This document shows, piece by piece, positions 12,601 to 27,600 of a DNA stretch of 64,000 nt. The stretch comes from Acanthaster planci (taxonomy: Eukaryota; Echinodermata; Asteroidea; Valvatida; Acanthasteridae), in NCBI RefSeq assembly GCF_001949145.1, contig NW_019091407.1, positions 1,159,907-1,223,906 on the forward strand, in the 5' to 3' direction. The translations under genes were made by a program, and so were the position numbers. The notes under the pieces were generated by a model. It was not told where the DNA came from, did not search any database, and was given only the letters and a program-made list of their open reading frames with translations. The stretch's first letter is position 1, and the number at the start of each line of letters is the position of its first letter.

Positions 12601-15600
12601 ATACACTGTAGTTACCCGTACATGTACATGTAGTCATAATTAGATTTTACATTGATCAACGCAAGGGGTGAATTTTAAATTGTGTCAGTGCACGGTTCAC
12701 GTACATATACATGTACACTGCAAGAGAACAGTACCTGTACGTCTGTACATGTATGTACACATATGTCAGAAAGAGAGAAAATTAATTTATAAAGGACATT
12801 GTTTTTAATGAATTTACTGGGTGAAAAAAAATTTAAGATTAAAATCCCATTTTACAACTTCCCATGTACCAGTTTGTGAAAACATTACAATTGTGTATGT
12901 GGCACACAGCTTAATATTCTACATATGTACATGTACCGGTATGTACAACGTAGGTATTGACAAAAGCATACCGGTAAAGTTTTCAGGTTCACCTTATGGA
13001 AAATTCTATCAGTCACCCTACGAAATGGTTCTTTCTATTTGATGAATGTGAAACATGTACATGTGTATGTTGTCAGAAATTTTTTGATGTTAGAAAGAGG
13101 GAGGCTTTGCCCCAATGACATTTCCATTTTGTACGAAAAGCCACGCTCTTACAGCACCATAAAATGCTTTATTTACTGTGCATCTGTATCCTACAGGAAC
13201 ATATGATCCAAAAATTCTCATACGAACAAAGTTAAATCGCCAGAAAATTTGGATATTCTTAGATTAAAGGAATCAAACATGATGTACACTGTACACAGTC
13301 TCACCAGACCAAAATAATTAAGTTGATTTAATAATAAAACACTGACCTCAAAGAAGAGTACGATCCAACACACAGAAATGCATACTACATGTACCCACAG
13401 TTTCCTGAGATGGGCACAGAAGGATAAAGCTCAAGTGGCCAGGTGTGCATGGATCATACTAGTTACTACTCCCACAAAGTTCCGGGAAAAATCCATAAGC
13501 AGGCTGGTACATTTTATATGACACATCTAAAGTACTTGTGGTTCCTTATAAAACACTACAGCGGCAGGGTACTGTCAAAGCAAAATCCCACGGCAACAAT
13601 TGGCTCTTCAAAAACCTTGTGCTTCAAACACTGCTTCACCAGTATTCATGTCTAGAAACAGATACATGTATCATCTACACTGTACATGTACATCTACGTG
13701 TACCGTACATGTACATGTACATTGGTATACCGGTACCCTATACACTACAGCATTATATTTCCAGGTTTTAAGTTTAATACCATACTACATGTACATAACA
13801 TTGTATGCTTTGCAAGACTCCATCACTAGTACTAAGTACCATTCTGGTATACATGTACATGTACATGTGCACACGTACGCGTACATACATGTACGGTGAG
13901 TTTGTACTTGTTCTAGTACATGTACCGATACCGGTATGCTGTACATGCACATGTGTGTACATTGACAGTTTCGGTTTTTGTCAATTGAAATACATGTACA
14001 TGTACACTGTAACAATGACTCTTTCTCTGTCATCAGGTTGAGATTTTGAATTGTTTCATATTCTGTCGGATGAGTAGACTAAATATTTTTGGAAGGCATC
14101 AACACACATTAATTTTCATGTACCTGTATCAACACAATGCACTGTAATGTAGCTATGGAGTATAGCCCAGTAGCACTGCATGCAGTGATTAAATGAGCAA
14201 AGGTGAATGCAGTATTGACAGTAGGTCACAGTCCAATAGCACAGCCAATGAAAAGCAATGGTAAACCATTTACATGTACACGCCAATTCGTTTATGCCTT
14301 CTGCCCTAGTTGTTCATATATTTTTGTCTTGATGTACTGTAGTATGTACGGTACATGTAATAATACTGAGTAGCAATACAGGCCAATACAGGCCATACAT
14401 ACATTTGTACATGTGGAGTACCCACTAAAGATACTGCAGGATTATTCGCATTACAAACTGTGACACATTGACTTCCATTGCGGATTGGTCCACCAGTTGA
14501 ATTATATTTGAGCGGTATCAAGCTTGATCATGGCATATTCTGATGCCATGAATATGTCTTCATTGTCTTAATGGTATCTGCTTACATGTACCGGTACCAT
14601 ATACATGTACATGTACTTGAAAGGAGATTTACAAGTACATCTGTACCACAGCCGATACCATAAATCTTTAGTCAGTGATGTAACTTATGCCCAACTTTGT
14701 TGAGTAAGTTGTGCAACATTGTGACAAGTTTCACGAAAGTTATGCACTGCATTAGTGTGAGACTTGCACAAATAATTATGGCATATACTGTACATGTATA
14801 GTAACTTATACGATCTTTTTGGGAAGAAATGAATGGTTTTGCAGACTAATCACATTGTGTTGAGGCCCATCATTGCTCATCTTGAGGTTTGTACAGGAAA
14901 TCTATGTGTACAACTTCTTTTCAAAGGCGTGCCATTTGTTGTTAGAATGGTCAAGGGCCAGTATGGTACATGTAACGGTACATTGTGCAATAGCTGGTAC
15001 CGGTTTTTCTCTCCTGATGACCCTTGATCACAAACTCTGCAGGATGTGTCTGTAGCCAGCTGCCCAAAATGTACCGGTATGGCACCTGTACCTCCATGTA
15101 GTCTGGGGTGGCTTGATGCAATTTGCCTTTCATTTCTCATGAACTTCTGGAAAACAGCTTTGTTCACTCAAAGGTTTTCTTCATACATTGTACCGAACTT
15201 GTAGATTGGGGCATTCCGTGAAATGGACAGAAGAAAGTGGAAAATAAGACTAATACCCGAAATACCGGTACCCTTACATTTTGTTTCTGGAGTAATTCCA
15301 GTTGGCAGCATGCAGGCAGCAAGTTAGAATTTGTCCACCATTTTCCACAGTGCACTGTAAAAATTGCCTCTCTTTGGCAACCTCGTGGTGGCGGACTGTG
15401 TTGTGAATCGCCCACGTTAGGTGGCACACAAATTTACCCAGTAGTAATTGCTTAGACATTAGTGAATGGTCGACCCACAAATATACTGGTATTTGGTCCC
15501 ACCCAGAAACAGTGTACGTACATGTACAGTGATTTTCAGTTGCATTTACAACTAGATGACTGTACATGTATTCCTTTTCTGTAGCCTGAAGATATGATAC

Positions 15601-18600
15601 CAGTTGCATATAACTCTACAATAATTGCTGTGTCAGGGTACTGGTACACCAGGCTTTTTGGAATGCCAACCAATGTCATACTAGTAAAACTAACAAAGTT
15701 GTGAAGTGAGAGACCCAAGCTTTACATGTACATGTACATTACCTTGGACAGTGTTGCATAGAATGGGCAGCAGGGAGTATCCAGAAATTTATCCTTGAGT
15801 TTAATCCTTGTTGCTGAACCAGTTGTAATATAGTCATCTTGTTTGGCATCTTTCCCTGTTTTTAAGTATGGCCATCTTGCTTCACACACGTATGCACATC
15901 TATGCATGGACAGTGCACTCATTCAATGGTCACAGGGGTGCATTTTTTTCCCAAAAACTCAGTCTTGACTTTCCTAACAAAAAGAAAATTGTTCCCTGTT
16001 GGACATCCATTAACACTGTGCTTGTACAAATTATGTGCAAGTACAGTGTAGTGTGTAATGTAGGTTTGTAATACAGTTTTATCACACAGTTTGTAGACTG
16101 GAGTACAGTAACTGGAGAAAAGAGTACAAACTGTGTGTCCATTGATGTATAAAACAACTTTACGTACAGTTTGTGTAGCACTGACAGGCCGGTGTGTATA
16201 TAACAACCGACTTGCACTTGTACATGTACATGCATACCGTTACCTGTACAGTAAGTACTGTACCGTACATGTACCGGTACTTCCAGTGGTAGGCCCAACA
16301 TGATACAGATACGTACATGTACATGTACAAATGCCTGTACATGTACTGTACATGCAGGTATCTGTATGCTGTACATGTATGTAGCGTACATCCAGGAGTC
16401 CCAGTCATAGTCAAAGGCCAGCTTTTGATTTAAGTCCAAGGAAATCACTACAGAAAAGGATCCAGATGAAAAGGATCTAGGGCTTTTTCATCTTTTTTTA
16501 CATGTTGAGTTGACATTGCTGTGTTGGTTGAACCAAGGTGAGACTGTGTAAATGATGCATTGCAGAGAGTGGTTGATGTATATTATACTGTACCTGTAGC
16601 ATGCAGCATCAAGACTCTATATGACCTTTATCTTCATGACTTCAGGAAATGTAATAGACACTGTTAAAAGTAGAAACTAATACATAAACCCATCAAGGCA
16701 AATTTTCAATTAATTTCTGGTACAAAGGTACAAGTTCACTTTGCAAATGGAGGCACATGTACATGTACATGTACTAGGAAAAGATGGTACACGTTGTACA
16801 CTGTACAGTACATTTTATACATGTACATGTACATGTATGTGCTTGTACATGTACGTATTCTATATTCTACGAATACTTGAGTGTGATTCAGTTGTTGACT
16901 TTTCGTTGGTCCATGTGTGCTCTTATATGTACCGGTATATGCAGTATGCATTACGTACGTGTAGGTACATGCATATGACTGTACATTTTACATGTACATC
17001 ATGTGTCTACAGACTTACATGTACTTCTTGTATTAGTAGGGAGCTGTGGGGAGGGGGACCTTGAAATGAATTACATGTACACTCAGCAACATGCTTGCAC
17101 TGGTACAGTATAATGCTATTCAAATTTACATGCCTCTAAATTGGGTTGATCTAGTACATGTACCTTACCGGGTAGACCACCCTTTGTTCCAGGTGGTGAG
17201 TTATTTTTCTTCATACATGTAAGTCTCATCCTTTTTGCAACTACANATATTTCTGTTTCAATGTATGATAACTATTTGATCTCTTTAGGGCAAACTGCAA
17301 TGAAGAATGCACTTTTTAAACATTTTGAATTGTGTGTGCTGTCCTGGACAACTGATGAGGGCATTGTTGCTGGGATGTCCTCTTTGGAAGATGGTTTTTT
17401 TTTATACATGTTTGTCGTTTCAAACTGTGAACCAAAACTTTGCACATTCGAAGGATGGCTCATTGGCTTATTTACTGCTTTAGGTTTACATGTATTTGTA
17501 CATAACCACGAATCACCAGTCAGAAGGAAACTTACCTGTAGGACAGCAAAATATCAAAAGGCTGAACACTTTCTTTGTTGCTTAAATCAACAGAAAATCA
17601 ACGGACCATTGAAATTTTTTCCCCCAAGATGACCTTGCAGTTTTGCCCATGAACATGGAAATTCACATCAGCATAGAATGAAAATGGCACCAAAATACCT
17701 TTTAAGATTGGAAAACAAAGATCAAATTTAAGGTTAATAGAAGTGGGGCCTAGAGAGGTGAGTGTACATTTTCAAGGACTGTGTATGTGATCAATGTACA
17801 GACCTTTTAGAATTAACGAAGTTCATGTTATGTTGTTTACAATGTCCAGTACGGGTGCATGTACTGATACATGTACCGGTACGTGTGTGCTTATTTCCTG
17901 ATATCATGGTGCTGTGATGTCATTTTCACAGTCACTAAACACTATATGGGATTTTGTGCAGGTGATAAAGTTAGTATGCTCATTACCGAACATACATGTA
18001 CATGTACATATACATGTACACGTAAACATTGTTTTGAGTGGATGCGGTACTCGATTGAGATAAAAAGGAGAAATAAAGAAAACTGAACAAACTGTCAATG
18101 GAATGCATAAATTATAAACCTTAAGCAATGAAATGTTTGTGTCACTGAAGTTTCAGTTGGCTGAACCATGGAGGAACTCTGTTCCAACAGTGCTTTTAGA
18201 GCGTTAATAGAATATTACTTAGCGCACTTTGACGTTCAGTTGACTTTCTTCAGAAAGTGTTGCCAAACCTCTTTGATGAAAAACTTCAAATCCACTTGGT
18301 TAAATACTGGTATTGTTACTTATATGATACAGGCTTTTGAACCTTTGTGAGCAATTTCAGGGTTACGGAATGTCGTACGAAATTCAAACACTTCGGCGTC
18401 CAAAATTGGGCAAGAATTCAGCTTAGTGTCCTCCAACCTGGTGTTTAAAAAACTCAGAAAATCCCACAAAAACACTTCAGAAGTTCTGGTCTGGAATAAA
18501 GATGGAAAATTGGGCCAAAAAAAGTCATCGAAATGTTGTAGCAGTTAAATGAAATCAACATTTATGAATCAGAATATTTGGAGTTTGATTAAATTTCACC

Positions 18601-21600
18601 TTTTGTGATATTGGAGGTAAAATATTGCTCTGGTAATACACTATTGTTAAAGGCAAAAATTCAAAGTGCCCAAAATTAGTGTCCGCACCACATTTGGGTA
18701 TGCAATCTTCAAGTGTTAGCAGCACATGAACAAGTGTTATTAAACCTAACTTTCCCAAGTCCTCTGAATTAACAATTTTGACAGGCTGGAGTAGTGTCCT
18801 TGCTGAGTGGACTATGCAACAGTTCTTATTTGTTTTTCAACAGTCACCAAGGACCAGTGACATAATAAACAATAAGAACTACACAACCAAAAGATAGACA
18901 AAAATGAACAGATGCATCACGATTTGTGAGGTGTGAATGATACTTATATACATTTACAAGTCTATTCAGTCCCTCTGAACCGGTTTCCTTTATTTCTTTA
19001 TTTCCAACAAGTGAGTAGAGGGAATGTAAATAGCAACCAATTAAAACATGACTGCCTTATCCCCGAAGTACCACTGTGCTGTGGCGCCGCTTCCACGCAC
19101 AGCTGGCCAGCCGACTTGCCGGCTGGCGGCTTGCAGGGGTGTGAGAATTCAGCTGTTTAGCTGATTTCAGCTTTTTTTGTTTAGATGTTGACTGTGAATT
19201 TCAGCTTTTTTGTACCCCTGGTCTGTACAAAAGTATTACACCCTCTAAAATTTCAGCTTTTTGCTACATGTACCGTAGCTGTTTCCAGCTTTGATTTTAA
19301 CTGGCCACTCACACCCCTGAGCTTGGGCTATGCTGCACTGAGGCACGGCACGGTGCAGTGCTTAGTGACGGATTTCATTGTGCAAATGTTGCTGATAATC
19401 CACATGGAGTATAAGCTGCAGAAACATTTTTCAGTGTGAGAATCAACGTATAAGCCGCAGCTTATGGTATATTCCGAAAATTACGATAAATGTACATGTA
19501 TGGTAATCTGTTAGCCTGACAGGTGGTTGTATGCCAGAACCTCTCACTTCATGCACTTAGGTAACACTTAAGGGACTTTACCAGAAAATGAGTACATGTA
19601 TATCGTCTACATGTACAGTACTTGCATTCAGTTTCATCAAACTTACAGTACATGCACATGTACTGTTATACATGCAACCGGTATCTCACTCTGCTTTGAG
19701 GCCACCTTTTACTGGTACCGTACATGTTATTGAGTGAAGATAAAGCCTGGGGAATTGTCCTTTGTTTGAAATCACATGTTTTTTCCATGTAAATGCATAT
19801 AAACTATCAGTCTTCTATCAGTGATCTACTGCAGTTCTTCCAAGTTCCGCTGATTTATAAATAAAAAGAGAGACTACGGTACATTTACATGTACATGTAT
19901 GTAAATTTCGCTTCTTCATGCAGCATCACAAATACATGTACATTCACGCAGTGTGTTTATAATGTACCGTAATTGTGACCATGAAGTACATGTACTGTAC
20001 ATGTACAAGTGGCCTGTACATCTCTAAAAGGGTTCATCAGGTACATGTGCACAGTACATCCACAATTGGATATCATGTACTAAAGGTTATACATAGAGTT
20101 ATGGGTAAGGAATATGTATCAAGCAGATGTAAGAATTGTAACATGATGGACTTACAGTTTAAGCAGTACAGAATATTGCTGGGACAGCTACTGGTACATG
20201 TACATGTATGTGTACATGTAATAAGTTTGTATACAGACATGTGAAGTATATTGTGTCGGGTAGTCAAAGGTAATTTTTAGCCCTATAAATGATAAAATAA
20301 CCATGAAATGAAAGTACAGACATGTACGGAAATGTACATGTACATGTGTGGTACCGGTACTCCAGAGCTCTTTACATGTATGTACAGGTATGTGAAATGA
20401 GAACGGCATGGTGATATTGTTTACAATCACATCCCAATACATGTACATGTGGTTTGTTAGTTTATTTGGACTTACGAACAAAATGCATGTACAGAGTACA
20501 TGTACATGTATTTATGTACGTGTACATGTATCGCAAACAAAATTACAAGTATACCGGTACATGTACATAATACAGGCACACGAGTACAACCTAATACGTA
20601 TTTTATGTGGTTTGCCAAAGAGAATCCCTTTTGGAAACCATGGTCCCAGTTTCCAAATGAGGGCTAGTTGTGGCTGTTCAAACTTTGGAGATGAAATAGA
20701 ATCTTCATTCCTAAGTGATTTGAAACATACAAATACATGTACTGCACATACACACATGTACATATGTGTATTTCTTTTTATCGGTAGTAACAGCCCTGTC
20801 GCCAGGTTCGGACATTGGGAGAGGAGGGCTGCATTTCCAGTTAGGGGGCACATCACAAGAATGTTCAGTAGATAATTTTGATACATGTTTTTCCGGGGGG
20901 GGGGGAGCAACCCCTTGGGGACCCCTCCTCCTTGGCAACGAGCCTGTGTAGAAAGGAATAATCCTCACATGTTCATGATTGGTTGATATGCTGCTAGCAT
21001 AAACATATAATAAGGAAGGAAAAGTACATGTCCTTACTGTTCCATAACTGACATTCATATGGCGTGTACATACATGTACAAAAATGTAATTTACATGTAC
21101 ATGTATGATACCGGTGCGTACATACATGTATGCATTGTTTGTGGTCACTTTCACGTTCACATCTTGTACATCTTCATTTTTGTGATTAATATGAAACCTC
21201 ATAATTTCACTGCTCCAGCAATCAAGCGCCCATCATCTGACCGAGGCAAATATAAATGTCATCCTTGAGCTCGTCTAGAGAAGTGATTCCCAAGAATTTC
21301 TAATTATTCTTCCAAGGGCACCCATTTTTGGCATCAGGCAGGCCAACGCTGGATCAGTCGATGTGCGCTGGGCACATCAACATGGAGGAGCCCATGCGAG
21401 GGGTTTGATGATGAATGGCATTGCATCTGTCTACATGTACATGTAGATATGAAACCTGAGCTCTCCGTCCTTGTCTAATATATTGACTGATACATGTATG
21501 CTGTACTCCACTGTACACAATGTACTACTCTACATGTACATTAGAAAAATCAAGTTTGCGAAAAGGGGACGGAGAATTAGGGCTTAGAGCCCAGTGAATG

Positions 21601-24600
21601 AAAATTGACTGTTAAAGTCATAATGGTACATGTACGTACCACATGTAGGGGGCCTACATGTATATGTATACATGTACATGTACCTGTATACTACTCTGAA
21701 AGTACGTGTACCGTACATGTAGTGAAATAATATCTGTAAACTTTTTGTGCAGTTGTATGCATTTTTGCACGTGCTCATTTGTTGTTCACTGACAATTACT
21801 TTTTAATTTTTTACTATACCGGTGGATGTATGTGGATCCTTACCTGTAATTGTGTGCTCATGAACATAATTTAAAGACACAAGGCAATCACTGTGAAATC
21901 AGACAGGCCTGTTTTTAGTCAGTTTATAAAGTAAGCAATAAAATAAAAGCTTGAGATTGTTCAATGAAATGCAGTATATATATAAATGAAATGGGAAAAC
22001 TACATGTAGAAACTTTTTGAGAAAAACAAAGCACTTGTAAGAATTCGTGCAGAACTTGATATGCACACAGTGTTTAATCCAGTTCTGTACATGTGCGTGT
22101 AATTTTATGGTATTCAGTGTAGGGACCACTTGTACACGTATATGTGTACATGTACCGGTACATGTACATGTAAATTATTGGCACAGACATGTGCATGCAT
22201 GTATAAGCACTGTTTCATGCATTACATGTGTACATTGGATGTATTCATGGCACCCAGAAAATTATGATCACTTCAGTTTGCAGCCATGAATGCATGATGT
22301 ACATGTACCGTACATGTTCACGTACCGTATATATGTAATCCACAATTTAGATTTTTTGTTCATAGACTCAAGTTGTGTTTTGGGGTCTTTTTTCCCGCTC
22401 AAAGTCAGTACTCACCAGTTCATGTTTATGTACTGGGTACATTTACGTCATAATAAAATAAAGTGTTAATTGCTAACATTAACTACATGTACCGGCACAT
22501 GTATAATGTGTTTTGCATGTTACAGTAAATGTAATGACCTTCTTGACTCATCTAAAGGTTAGAATTAGCATACATGGTACATGTATGCGCTCATACATTT
22601 TTTGTACATGTATGTACTGGTACATGTACCTGGTATTCCAGGTCAACTCATGAATTACTCGATGGCAGGAAATGGTTGGAAATACTGGAAATTTCCTACA
22701 TGTAGGTTCATGTGCCGTACCACATTTACAGGGAAGGTGAGTTGATTAATTGGTACCCATTCCCACCATATTGTAATTGTAATCATTCTGATTGGGATTT
22801 GGTGGCAGGAACCTGTCTAGAGTCATTCATTTTTTTCAAAACAAGCTTCTCTTTGAATTAAGATTTGAAAAAGTTCTCAAATACATGTACGCTACTTACA
22901 AATGATGGAATTGTTCGATCAACTACCAATACCTGTCCCTCCTTGCCTACCTATACCCCACACAAATTTCATCAAATAGATATGTCAATGTAATACTTAA
23001 AGGTTGAATTTCCAAGGTGTAAGCTTATATTTATATGCATGTGTCGCACTCTAAAGTACCTTATTTACAAGTACCGGTATGTGTGGTTGAATTTTCAAGA
23101 CAGGAAAGTGATTATGGTTCAAATGGGAGCAACTTGAAAACTGCACTTCACACACTAATTATTCAAAACATGAAAAGGAAGGAAAAACATGTAGCCAACA
23201 AGGACACAAATATACACTACATGTACCAGTATGTACATGTACATGTACGTGTACCGTACAGTAAGCGTACGCGCGCCCCCACCCCCCGTACAATGCCCAT
23301 GTATGTAGACGAACATGTTATACTAGTATGCTTGCCATGTTTTTTTGTCTGTGCGGCATGGTCTACAGCCCAAAAAGTGAAACTAATGCAGTTATAGGTG
23401 CAATTTTTACCGGTGAATGTACATGCACATATATCCATAAAATTTGCATTGAACTTCTGGTGTCCCAGAGTCAGTCCTTTTCATTATTCCCTCATTTGAA
23501 GATATGCTCTGAAAAGTGTACATGTACTGCAATCAGCACATAATTACCACTGCAGTGCAGTATACACTTACAAAAGGCCACATGCTCCATCATTGGTGCC
23601 TGCTGCTGCCAGATTAATTTGACAGTGTTCTCAGCATTGAACCCACCCTCCGTCCCCCTTCCTTGGGGACATGCATGGCTTCCCCGGTGGAGAATGAAAC
23701 TACCCCAGCCGCAATATTGAAATAAAGGCCCAGCGATGAGCCACTAATCAATAGGATTTGTCTCAGGGTGGCCGCCTGCTAAGGGCAGGGAGAGAAGAGA
23801 TTGCATGAGAGAGGGAGAGAGAGATATGGGCGAGGGGGGGGGACACCATCCGCATCTGCACACTTCATCGTTAGCAACCACTACATCCTGGTGTTGCAAC
23901 CGGCTGTCCATGACGTCAATGCCAAGATGATGTTGAGCGGCACATAGTCTGTGCATTATTCTCTCTCCCTCTCTTGGATTCCAATGCAACTCATCGTGAC
24001 CTTGTGCCGCCAGTGAATCTTGCATTTCTCCCCCGCATCGGACTCCAGCATTTGACACCGGAGGGAAGCCTTGGCGTTGATTTGCCTTGATTGAACCCAA
24101 ATGCATACAGTGCACGTATGTGCACTGTGCACATCACTTGGTATTGCGGCCGCCAAGTGCACCACTTGTCTTCCTCAACTGCTCATCAGCTGTTCATAGC
24201 ATTATAGCCTTTGTGGCATGCCCTCTTCACATTTTTAACTGTGCCACTGGACACTCAATTCATGGCCATCTGATCGGGGAAAGTTGGTGTATTGAGATGA
24301 AAGCCTACCAGACAGGGCTTGGATTATTACTTGTGTGGTAATGCGTCTGTCATGCATGTGGACCAAAGGTAGGCCATTGCTGAATACAGACCTGCATAAT
24401 GGCATACATGTACATACATAAAGGGCTACCAAGTACCAGTACATGTATGTCCGGCTCTACATGTACAGTACATGTATGTACACTGTACATGTACGGTACT
24501 TCTCTTACTATGCATTTGTGCACATGTATATGTACTAAATACTATATGCATGTACTGTATGTACACATGGAATACATAAAATGTACATGTGTACTATACA

Positions 24601-27600
24601 AACAGTATACTGTACTTGTACCCGGTACATGTACACGTAGGTGGGGACAGTACACAGTCTGTGTATACATGTCATGTACATGTGGGCTTTCTTTGGTACA
24701 AGCAAATGTACATGTACATGCACAATGTATAGATGTTTAATTTGTGTGTGCAAGTAATAGTGTACCGGGTACATACCGGTACATGTACATACATGTACCA
24801 GTAGATGTACTAGGTATGGATGTGTGTGGCACGCTATCCGAATGCAAATCACATGTACAGTGTACAGCACGTACATGTTCATGTACATGTACTTGTCTAT
24901 TACACGTACCCCGTACATGTACATGCACTTTTGCTGAGCTGTATCATTGACATTATACTAATGTACGGTATAAGGTTTGGTTTCTGTGCACACTCTAGTG
25001 GACAAACACTTGTCAATACTGTAGGTATCGGTGTACTGTAACTGGCGATCATGGAAAACTGTGGTAATGGGAATTCTGCAGGGATGCAAAGTGTTTTCCT
25101 GAGAGTTGACCCAAGTCTGACATGACATTGTGGTGGGCAAATACCTGGTACGCTGTCATGTACAGGTACATGTACGTGTACTTTTAGAATGTGTACTGTA
25201 ATTTTATCAAAATTTTCCAGTGTCCACTTTTTGTTCTATTTATATTCTGGTACATGTATTTGTAAAATTATTATTTTGCTGGATATTTTACATGCTCTCA
25301 GTAAACAGTCATGGATACAATGTACATGTACATGATTCAGTTGCTAAATTTATGATTACTGTATGTATTACAAATGTACAATGTACCGGTAGGTTAATAA
25401 AAATTTAGTGATCCTTCAGTTGTAACTGATTGGTGTGTACATTTGTTTGATTCTGACAAAACCAACTACATGTAACATGTACAAAGACCTCTTACTCAGT
25501 TGAAGTGATTAACCTTTCAAACTAATTTTAGTTAATGCTGAGGTTTAAATTCTCACCAAAATAAACTGTTATAATGAAAAGGATTTTGCGTGCTGTGTGG
25601 TAAAAATCCCCAGGGGCCTATAAAATGCCTAGTGGAGAAAGGTGTGGAATTAAAGCCACTGAAGGAAAAACCAATTACTTGTACATGTGCCTGAGGGCTG
25701 TAAGTAATTTTATGTCTGTGTTGTACATCTGTGACTCTTAGTAGCTGTAAGTAAACAAGAGATATGTACCGGTACAGTGTACATGTACCTGTACGCACTT
25801 GTGTTTCCACACCTCTGAGGCAAATTTTATTCCCTGTACTTGACATTACACACACCAGTCTATTCAGATTCTGAGGTTTGTATTTGTGTGGAAAACAAAA
25901 TCTTCACACTTGGCACTACATAAAATTTAGTTACAGTGTACTGTACATGTTCAAAATGAAGTACATGTATTTGACCCTGAAACCTTTGCTCTTTTCTGCA
26001 AGCGTGCATTAACAATACATATAACATGAATATGTACACTGTTTATACACGTACAAACATACATGTACATGTTCACAAAGCACATACCGGTAATAAGGTA
26101 CTGGTATGCATGTAAATGTGCCTGATTCACATGAATGCATACACAAATGTACGTGTACATGTACCCAACATGTTATGTACCGGTATAGTCATACTAGCTC
26201 TATGGTATAGTACATGTGTGCACGTACATTGTATGGTACACTGTACATGTACATGTACAGTAGAAATCTACATGTACATTACTGGTACCTGTACATTACC
26301 AAATGAAATGGCACATTACATGTACACCTGTACATGTACTGTATCTTAAGTGACTGTGGCAATTCTTAAAGGCTACGGGTATCCATGAACACTATACCGG
26401 TACATGTACATGTACAATGGACGTACATGTATAGACCTTTTTCACGCACGTGACTAAATATAAACAATACCACCAATGTGGACCGCCTTGGCCACGGTGA
26501 TCGTATATTCCTATGGGCAGCTTCAACCATGTGCATGCGCACGTGCGAACGCTTCCTGCTTGACTACATGTAGTTTATCTGGAATAAGTAGATCACCATC
26601 ACAACATTATACACTCATTACCATCAAAACACATCAAGAGGTCCAACACAATCGTGACATCACTGGAAAAAGGTACATGTATACACAGTGTACCATATAC
26701 CGGTGTCATGTACTGTATATATGCATACTTGTGTACATGTACAACACGTGAATGGCATAATCCTGAGTCAGACAGACTTGAGTGGAGTCTAATAATCTGT
26801 ACATGTACGCGCGTACATGTACACGTACATGTATGGGTCCCGTCTCCCAGCCCGTGTCAGTGGCACCAGTGAGTTCATCGTTCAGTGGAGTTGCTTCCAC
26901 TTGTCTGCATGATTTCATAATTGGCTTGTATTCACAACAGACACAACACAGTGCACTAATCCACTGTGGTTATACATTATTTATTGATCAGTTGATGCGA
27001 GTACCAAGGAGTTGTCAAGCCTCCCGAGAATGGCACTTGCCAGTGGTGTGGAAGTGATTGCATTTGAAATTTATTGAACCTACCAACCTTTTGATCAGGC
27101 TGAGATGGCTTTTTATACCAAAGATTAAAGAAAATTTAGTTTCTCTGACCTATATGCATAAATACATTTACATGTAAAAGCAAGTGATTTTGTTCATGTT
27201 CATGAAGTTACGGTACCTACCACTACATCACATTGTGCGTTTGTGTACATTTCTCCTAACATCAAGTGCCAGTACCATTCAGGTAGCTTGCATGACAGGG
27301 CCAATTCCCAATAGTTTGCAAGCCAGGCATGCTGATAATAATACATTTTCTAATCAAATTACATCCCCCCACAAAACCAAAGGAAGCTCATCTCTAGAAT
27401 TGAATACAATCCAACACTGCAGTCTCAGCTGCACGTACATGTACATGTGCATATTTATCATCCAAGCATCTGCGGGATGCTACAAAAGCCTGATCCATTT
27501 CCAAAGCCACCTCATTCTCATTCATGTCATTAGTGGCAATCTTACTTAGCTTGTTTCAAGCCGCCGGGATCAGTGGGGGATAGTGGACGCTAATGGGAGA

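Noticed and set aside
15930-16448. 172-codon minus-strand frame
   Set aside because: It runs through a GTAC-dyad cluster. The residue pattern is repeat-derived and no domain is recognisable.
10201-26830. Numerous open frames on both strands rich in Met-Tyr, His-Val or Thr-Cys repeats
   Set aside because: They are translations of the TACATG palindrome family. All frames stay open because the words lack stop codons, and no start context, splice sites or domains support coding.
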